Origin: Flammeovirgaceae bacterium UBA4659
Lineage (GTDB): Bacteria; Bacteroidota; Bacteroidia; Cytophagales; Cyclobacteriaceae
Direction: 5' to 3'
Assembly: GCA_002405445.1 (NCBI GenBank)
Contig: DHLV01000220.1
Span: 1 to 8,285, forward strand
Length of the DNA stretch: 8,285 nt
Shown here: positions 1 to 4,051 of the stretch, piece after piece
Position numbering within the stretch: position 1 is the stretch's first letter
Layout: every line of letters starts with the position of its first letter
The notes under the pieces: generated by a model
What the model saw: only the letters and a program-made list of their open reading frames with translations
What the model was told of the DNA's origin: nothing
Databases searched by the model: none
Position numbers and translations under genes: made by a program

Positions 1-590
1 TATGCCATATCGTGTGTGTTCACACAAAAGTCGCCTTGGCTTTCACTATCATTCAAAGGAATGCCATTGATAGTAACATTGATGCGTGGGTCATCTCTTC
101 CGCTGATGCGCAACCCTGTGTAGCCGACACCCGCTCCGGCATCGGAAGTAGTCACCAAAGAGGGCGTCCAGTTTAGCACAAAGGGGATGTCTTGTCCGAA
201 GTTTTGTTTTTCAATCGTGGCTTTGTTGATGTTGTTAAAGGTAGTGGGGCTGTTTTCCAACGCACGTGTGGCCGTCACCAATATTTCGTCCGTCACAATT
301 ACCGCTTCCTCCAGAGAAACAGTGTTCTCGCCACCGTTTGATAATACAGCTCTTTTTGTCTGAAACCCTACAAAGCGCACCTCTACTTCGTAGTTGCCAT
401 CGGTAGCAAACGGAAAGGTGAAGTTTCCATTCGCATCGGTAACTGTTACGGTTCCTGCTTTCACTAATGTCACTGTTGCACCAATGAGCGGTTCATTCTT
501 TGCGTCTTTCACAGAGCCGCGCAGTGCCTGTTGGGCGTGCGCCTGTAGCAACAGCACCATGGCCACTGCTATCAATCTTACTTTAAGCAT
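1..590 (-). CDS. TonB-dependent outer-membrane receptor, probable thiamine/TPP importer (N-terminal part, cut by window edge)
   Basis: The reading frame is open from an ATG at 588-590 to the left edge, giving 196 residues without a stop. Residues 1-19 form a signal peptide ending in AHA, with QQ after the likely cleavage site. Residues about 21-95 look like the carboxypeptidase-regulatory-like beta domain (GSVKDAKNEPLIGATV, then TDANGNFTF and VGFQTKR) common at the N terminus of Bacteroidota receptors. A TonB-box-like stretch DEILVTATRA lies at 101-110. The plug domain follows, with GYTGLRISGRDDPRINV at 156-172 and NGIPLNDSESQG at 175-186, typical of the family. Such receptors import scarce nutrients across the outer membrane using TonB energy. 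The substrate is inferred from the TPP riboswitch in its leader: thiamine or a phosphorylated form. The beta-barrel lies outside the window, as would any partner genes such as an inner-membrane thiamine transporter. Receptor identity is secure; the substrate is inference from regulation. Confidence 0.93.
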   Translation of the reverse strand, partial: MLKVRLIAVAMVLLLQAHAQQALRGSVKDAKNEPLIGATVTLVKAGTVTVTDANGNFTFPFATDGNYEVEVRFVGFQTKRAVLSNGGENTVSLEEAVIVTDEILVTATRALENSPTTFNNINKATIEKQNFGQDIPFVLNWTPSLVTTSDAGAGVGYTGLRISGRDDPRINVTINGIPLNDSESQGDFCVNTHDMA

Positions 591-611
591 GTTTTTTAAA
601 AAATTTTAAAC

Positions 612-640
612 CCGTAGGTGCACTGGGGAATGCACGTTAC
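612..640 (-). promoter_or_regulatory. Leader hairpin between the riboswitch and the receptor start (possible expression platform)
   Basis: On the minus strand GTGCA (631-635) can pair with TGCAC (618-622) around an 8-base loop, extended by GTA (638-640) with TAC (614-616) across a small internal bulge. It is followed by GGGTTTAAAATTTTTT just before the ATG. The hairpin plus T-rich run could be a terminator or could mask the translation start in response to the upstream riboswitch. The stem is short, and the A/T run may simply be an ordinary Bacteroidota translation start region, so the role is tentative. Confidence 0.35.
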
Positions 641-668
641 TTACAAGTTTTACTGACGTTTACTATCA

Positions 669-780
669 GCATGCCTCCCTTCGTCCGCATTACCGGCATC
701 AGGTTCTATGGGTATAATCTCAGCCCGTTTTTACCGCTTGCCTTCGCTTAAGCGTTGGCAGGCTAGTAGGCACCCCTGTC
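669..780 (-). promoter_or_regulatory. TPP (thiamine pyrophosphate) riboswitch, THI element
   Basis: Read on the minus strand, the conserved blocks occur in the right order and spacing. GGGGTGCC (776-769) opens the P2 strand, CTGAGA (723-718) is the pyrimidine-binding J3-2 block, and ATACCC closes P2 against the GGGGT. Then come ACCTGA (704-699), TAATGCGGA (692-684) with a short CCG/CGG P5 stem, and GAAGGGAGG (682-674). This is the aptamer that binds thiamine pyrophosphate and shuts off thiamine uptake or synthesis genes. It sits about 80 bases upstream of the TonB-dependent receptor, in the same orientation. P3 is unusually long (it includes the 736-763 palindrome). I could not find a convincing P1 stem, so the outer boundaries are approximate. 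The aptamer identity is secure from the conserved blocks. Confidence 0.95.
736..763. repeat. REP-like 28-bp palindrome forming the P3 arm of the riboswitch
   Basis: On the plus strand the outer arms GCTTGCC (736-742) and GGCAGGC (757-763) pair with one mismatch. Inside them a TT/TT internal loop flanks the fully palindromic CGCTTAAGCG (745-754). The symmetry is exact about 749.5. It lies where the TPP aptamer tolerates variable sequence (P3). It may be just the P3 stem, or a copy of a dispersed palindromic element inserted there; one window cannot tell these apart. Confidence 0.5.
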
Positions 781-791
781 TTTCGACAACG

Positions 792-799
792 CAAAAATA
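792..799 (-). promoter_or_regulatory. Predicted -7 promoter box for the riboswitch-receptor transcript
   Basis: The minus strand reads TATTTTTG, an exact match to the Bacteroidota housekeeping -7 consensus TAnnTTTG. A start a few bases downstream would fall near 785-788, just before the riboswitch core, which is the expected place. No TTG-type -33 element is seen at the usual spacing, so this rests on one box and its position. Confidence 0.5.
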
Positions 800-819
800 G
801 AAAAACGCGATGATTCTAT

Positions 820-827
820 TACCTTTG
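820..827 (+). promoter_or_regulatory. Predicted -7 promoter box for psd
   Basis: The plus strand reads TACCTTTG, an exact match to TAnnTTTG, ending 19 bases before the psd ATG. Transcription would start at about 833, giving a leader of roughly a dozen bases. No clear TTG -33 element is present. The box is only about 20 bp from the divergent receptor -7 box, so the two promoters overlap. Confidence 0.5.
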
Positions 828-846
828 CCACTTAAATTTTCAGACC

Positions 847-1503
847 ATGATCATTCACCGTGAAGGCCGTGTTTTGTTGTTTGTTCTGCTGGTGGTTTTG
901 TTTGCTCTTAATTGGGCTATTTCGTATTTCCTTCCACAAGCCTTCGCTATTCAAAATATTTCCATTGGCACCAGCATTGTTTTTTACTTGTTGATTTTAC
1001 AGTTCTTTCGGTCTCCGGTATTTACAATCAACCAAAATGAAAAACACGTGATTGCACCGGCAGATGGTAAGGTTGTGGTGATAGAGGAGGCAGACGAACC
1101 TGAGTACCTCAAATCGAGGAGAAAGCAGATATCCATCTTTATGTCACCCGTCAATGTGCATGTCAACCGTATGCCGGTAGGTGGTACCATATCCTATTTC
1201 AAGTATCACCCGGGCAAATACTTGGTAGCGTGGCATCCCAAATCAAGTACTGAAAACGAACGCACCACGGTGGCTACCAAAATGAATAACGGCATCGAGG
1301 TATTGTTTCGCCAAATTGCCGGTGCGCTGGCGCGGAGGATCAAGTGGTACGTCAAAGAAGGGCAGAAACTGCAGCAAGGCGATGAATTTGGGTTCATCAA
1401 GTTTGGCTCTCGCGTGGATGTATTTTTGCCGTTGCATGCAAAAGTGACGGTGAAAATCGGTGACGTGACTAAGGGCGGCCGCACGGTAATTGCAGAACTC
1501 TAA
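847..1503 (+). CDS. psd: Phosphatidylserine decarboxylase proenzyme, short PSD-A type
   Basis: This 218-residue membrane enzyme converts phosphatidylserine to phosphatidylethanolamine, the last step of PE synthesis, using a self-made pyruvoyl group. The proenzyme should cleave itself at Gly187-Ser188 within KFGSRVDVFLP, leaving a long beta chain and a C-terminal alpha chain of about 31 residues whose N-terminal Ser becomes the pyruvoyl. Other family marks are APADGKV (70-76, with Asp73) and the MSPVNVHVNRMP block (99-110, with His105). Two hydrophobic segments at about 10-29 and 39-55 anchor it in the inner membrane. The length fits the compact PSD-A group rather than the roughly 320-residue E. 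coli enzyme. The ATG at 847 directly follows a -7 box and gives a complete protein. The next gene downstream, a fatty-acid desaturase, also acts on membrane lipid composition, but 136 bp separate them and co-transcription is uncertain. Confidence 0.95.
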   Translation: MIIHREGRVLLFVLLVVLFALNWAISYFLPQAFAIQNISIGTSIVFYLLILQFFRSPVFTINQNEKHVIAPADGKVVVIEEADEPEYLKSRRKQISIFMSPVNVHVNRMPVGGTISYFKYHPGKYLVAWHPKSSTENERTTVATKMNNGIEVLFRQIAGALARRIKWYVKEGQKLQQGDEFGFIKFGSRVDVFLPLHAKVTVKIGDVTKGGRTVIAEL

Positions 1504-1540
1504 ACAATACCTTAGCATTTCGAATAAAAAACTGCCCAAA

Positions 1541-1560
1541 CGGGTGTTATACCCATTTTC
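1541..1560 (+). terminator. Weak possible terminator after psd
   Basis: GGGT (1542-1545) and ACCC (1551-1554) form a 4-bp stem with a GTTAT loop, followed by the pyrimidine-rich ATTTTCTTCT. The stem is short and the T run is broken, so it may only attenuate transcription or be chance. Confidence 0.3.
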
Positions 1561-1566
1561 TTCTCC

Positions 1567-1574
1567 TATCTTTA
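1567..1574 (+). promoter_or_regulatory. Possible -7 box for the desaturase gene
   Basis: TATCTTTA differs from TAnnTTTG only at the last base and lies 65 bases before the desaturase ATG. It would give a leader of about 60 bases. No -33 TTG is visible at the right spacing, so support is weak. Confidence 0.25.
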
Positions 1575-1639
1575 TCCTGTTGTTAGTCTTTTAGCCTGCA
1601 AGCTGGCAAACATCAACCAAGCAGGCAAAATGTATTTTT

Positions 1640-2734
1640 ATGGCTCCTAATCTAAAGTTTGCCAACCACCAACAGGATTTTTTCACCACGCTTTCGCAGC
1701 GGGTGAATCAGTACTTTAAAAGCAATGGCATTGAGCGCACAGCTAACAGTGAGATGGTGTTCAAAACCATTTTCATGTTCATGCTGTACTTCATCCCCTA
1801 TTTTGTGATCATCAGTGGAGGCGTCACCAACATTTGGTGGCAACTTGGCATGTGTGTTGTGATGGGCCTGGGCCTTGCAGGCATCGGCCTGTCTGTGATG
1901 CATGATGCGAACCACGGTTCGTACTCCACCAAAAACTGGGTCAACAATCTGCTGGGCTTATCACTCAACCTGGTGGGCGGGCATGCCTTCAATTGGAAGG
2001 TACAACACAATGTGCTCCACCACACATACACCAATGTGCACGAAGTGGATGAGGACATCAGCCCACGCGGTGTGCTCCGCATGGCGCCAACATCCAGGTG
2101 GATACCCATCCATCGTTATCAGCACATGTATGCGTGGGTTTTTTACGGCCTGATGACATTCGTGTGGGTTTTGGCAAAAGATTTTAGCCGACTGGTGAAG
2201 TATGAGAAAGACGGCTTGGTGAAACGCAATAAAAGCACCGCTGCAGCGGAGTGGTCTGCCATGCTGGTTTCAAAAGCATTATATTTTGGGTACATCCTTG
2301 TTGTACCGATGCTTCTGCTGCCGCTGGCCTGGTGGCAAGTGTTGATTGGCTTCTTTGTGATGCACTATGTCGCAGGGTTCATTTTGGCGATCATTTTCCA
2401 GCCTGCCCACGTTGTGGATGGTACTGAGTATCCGCTGCCGGATGGTGACGGCAAGTTAGAAAACAATTGGGCCATCCATCAGTTGCTGACCACAACCAAT
2501 TTCGGCCACAAAGAAAAACTATTCTCGTGGTATGTGGGCGGCTTAAATTACCAGGTAGAGCATCACCTGTTTCCCAACGTATGCCACGTGCACTACCGCA
2601 AACTGGCAACAATCGTTGAGCAGACTGCCGCTGAATTTGGGTTGCCATACAAAACCAAAGAGAGATTTTGGGATGCGTTGGTGGCACACGCCAGACAATT
2701 GAAAATGCTTGGAGCAAGACCGGTAACTGCCTAG
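1640..2734 (+). CDS. Membrane fatty-acid (acyl-lipid/acyl-CoA) desaturase
   Basis: This 364-residue integral membrane di-iron enzyme introduces a double bond into fatty acyl chains, which adjusts membrane fluidity. All three histidine boxes are present: HDANH at 88-92, HNVLHH at 123-128 and QVEHH at 305-309. The third box, with Gln in place of the first His and followed by LFP, is the form seen in front-end and linoleoyl-CoA-type desaturases and in many bacterial homologues. Hydrophobic segments lie at about 43-60, 68-86, 160-180, 212-230 and 233-253. There is no fused cytochrome b5 domain, so a separate electron donor is needed. The ATG at 1640 is followed directly by the family-like N terminus; an out-of-frame ATG lies ten bases upstream. 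Position of the double bond and substrate cannot be read from the sequence. The stop codon overlaps the stop of the convergent gene. Confidence 0.93.
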   Translation: MAPNLKFANHQQDFFTTLSQRVNQYFKSNGIERTANSEMVFKTIFMFMLYFIPYFVIISGGVTNIWWQLGMCVVMGLGLAGIGLSVMHDANHGSYSTKNWVNNLLGLSLNLVGGHAFNWKVQHNVLHHTYTNVHEVDEDISPRGVLRMAPTSRWIPIHRYQHMYAWVFYGLMTFVWVLAKDFSRLVKYEKDGLVKRNKSTAAAEWSAMLVSKALYFGYILVVPMLLLPLAWWQVLIGFFVMHYVAGFILAIIFQPAHVVDGTEYPLPDGDGKLENNWAIHQLLTTTNFGHKEKLFSWYVGGLNYQVEHHLFPNVCHVHYRKLATIVEQTAAEFGLPYKTKERFWDALVAHARQLKMLGARPVTA

Positions 2735-4014
2735 TTGCGCAATGTTTTTTTCTCACTGAATACGGTTTCATTTTTCAGCAGCTTGATGATCATATTTCTG
2801 GTGATGCGTCTGATTTCGCTACTTGCCATGCCTCGGTGAGAGCACCAATCTGTAGATGCGGTGTTAATAACAACCCCTGACTTCTTCGTTTTTTTGAACG
2901 CAATCCAGGTAGCCACTCCGGGGGTGATGCGAAAGGTGGAATCATATCCGATCAGTTCGATGCGTTCAAAACCAAGTATTGATCGGTCGATTACAGGTTG
3001 ATGGTTTTCAAAACCCGATAAAGGGGCACCATCATTTTCGTCAGAAGACAACTTAAGTACTTCGCCATTTTTGATTCTTACACCTTTCAACAACGGTGAC
3101 AGTGGTGCAACGATCTTGTACCCATCCCACCCGTTGTCTCGCTTGAGCCCATACCCCGCATGCACAAAGTCGGCACCAATTGAGCTTATAATCGGATAGC
3201 CTAACTCGGGGTTCGACCAGTTGATGGTATGCAGCCTGGCGTTGGGCTCGGGGTCAGGGTAATCTTTGTAGCCGATGAGTTGGTGGAGTCTCTTGTGGTA
3301 GCGTACCTGCCACCACATGGTGTTGCCCGAGAGCACCAAACCGTTTTTTCCTTCGTCTATAAAACGGTCAAAGTTCCTGCGCGCTTCCAAAGTCCAATAC
3401 TCACTGTGTCCCACAATCATCACCAGTTTGGCATTTTTTATTTCATCGTAGTTATCCAGGTCACTGTCGATGATGTAGCCTACATCGCTGTATTTTTGCT
3501 TGCAAAACCATTTTAGAAATGCCTCAGAATGCCTTGGCAGTGGAATGGGCCGATGGAATGAAACGATGGCAGCTGGTTTTTTTTCGGTTGAGTTAAAGGC
3601 GTATAAGCTTTTGCCACCCGCATTGCAATAGGCATTTTCGGTATTGGAAGAATATACAACTATGATTTTTGCTTTGGTGGACTTGACTACAAAAGGAATC
3701 TCATCATTCCATAGGTAGACACCACTTTTGAGGGGAGGAACTTTAATCTTGAGGGTTGGCTTATAGCCGAAGCCGTTTTCCCACGGTTTGTCTTTTCGTC
3801 TTTCTTGTGGGGCAACAGCTACCTTGTAGCGGGCCACCGCATTGCCCTTCAGATCATAGAGCCGCAATACAAAATCATCTTGTGCTTTGTATGCGTTGAG
3901 AAACACAGTAAGCGAATCACCCACATGCACGGAAAGCTTGTCGACATAACCATCGGCAATAATGTTCTCTTTGGGTGACCACAAAACGAAGAACAAAAAA
4001 ACAATGACATTCAT
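2731..4014 (-). CDS. Secreted protein with N,N-dimethylformamidase beta-subunit-like C-terminal domain
   Basis: A 427-residue protein with a short hydrophobic N terminus (about residues 1-12), probably a signal peptide. Residues about 23-110 look like a beta-sandwich (VDKLSVHVGDSLTVFLNA, then RLYDLKGN and SGVYLWNDEIPFVV). The rest resembles the family of the large-subunit C-terminal domain of N,N-dimethylformamidase, an alpha/beta fold related to glutamine-amidotransferase-like domains. Marks I recognise are NTENAYCNAGGKSLY (124-138), VGHSEYWTLEARRNFDRFIDEG (201-222) with LVLSGN following, and GFE at 348-350. The characterised enzyme is an iron-dependent amidohydrolase, but most family members have no known substrate, so amide hydrolysis here is only possible. 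The ATG at 4012-4014 has an in-frame stop (TAA) nine codons upstream, which limits the start. It lies 37 bp after the unknown lipoprotein gene on the same strand and may be co-transcribed. Confidence 0.75.
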   Translation of the reverse strand: MNVIVFLFFVLWSPKENIIADGYVDKLSVHVGDSLTVFLNAYKAQDDFVLRLYDLKGNAVARYKVAVAPQERRKDKPWENGFGYKPTLKIKVPPLKSGVYLWNDEIPFVVKSTKAKIIVVYSSNTENAYCNAGGKSLYAFNSTEKKPAAIVSFHRPIPLPRHSEAFLKWFCKQKYSDVGYIIDSDLDNYDEIKNAKLVMIVGHSEYWTLEARRNFDRFIDEGKNGLVLSGNTMWWQVRYHKRLHQLIGYKDYPDPEPNARLHTINWSNPELGYPIISSIGADFVHAGYGLKRDNGWDGYKIVAPLSPLLKGVRIKNGEVLKLSSDENDGAPLSGFENHQPVIDRSILGFERIELIGYDSTFRITPGVATWIAFKKTKKSGVVINTASTDWCSHRGMASSEIRRITRNMIIKLLKNETVFSEKKTLRN

Positions 4015-4051
4015 AAACCATTCAGATGGAAAATAAATTTAGAAATGAATC

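Noticed and set aside
5..183. Unusual receptor ending GDFCVNTHDMA instead of the common GVFWVNMPDFA
   Set aside because: I considered a frameshift, but the frame stays open and G, F, VN, D and A align without gaps, so it is ordinary divergence.
394..609. Plus-strand 71-residue frame opposite the receptor N terminus
   Set aside because: It is the complement of the signal peptide and regulatory-like domain, with low-complexity Val/Thr/Phe content and no start signal.
1243..1539. Open frames on the minus strand across psd
   Set aside because: They lie inside the well-supported psd gene, and their translations show no recognisable motif or usual protein composition. They are antisense shadows.
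1652..2153. Several open frames on both strands across the desaturase, one starting at 1902 on the plus strand
   Set aside because: The in-phase gene has all three histidine boxes and full length; the other frames give Cys-, Trp- and Thr-rich nonsense.
2391..2880. Open frames spanning the convergent junction, on both strands
   Set aside because: They overlap two genes that meet exactly at CTAG and show no motif; chance frames.
3229..3516. Plus-strand 95-residue frame inside the dimethylformamidase-like gene
   Set aside because: Antisense to a conserved coding region containing VGHSEYW; hydrophobic composition comes from the reverse complement.
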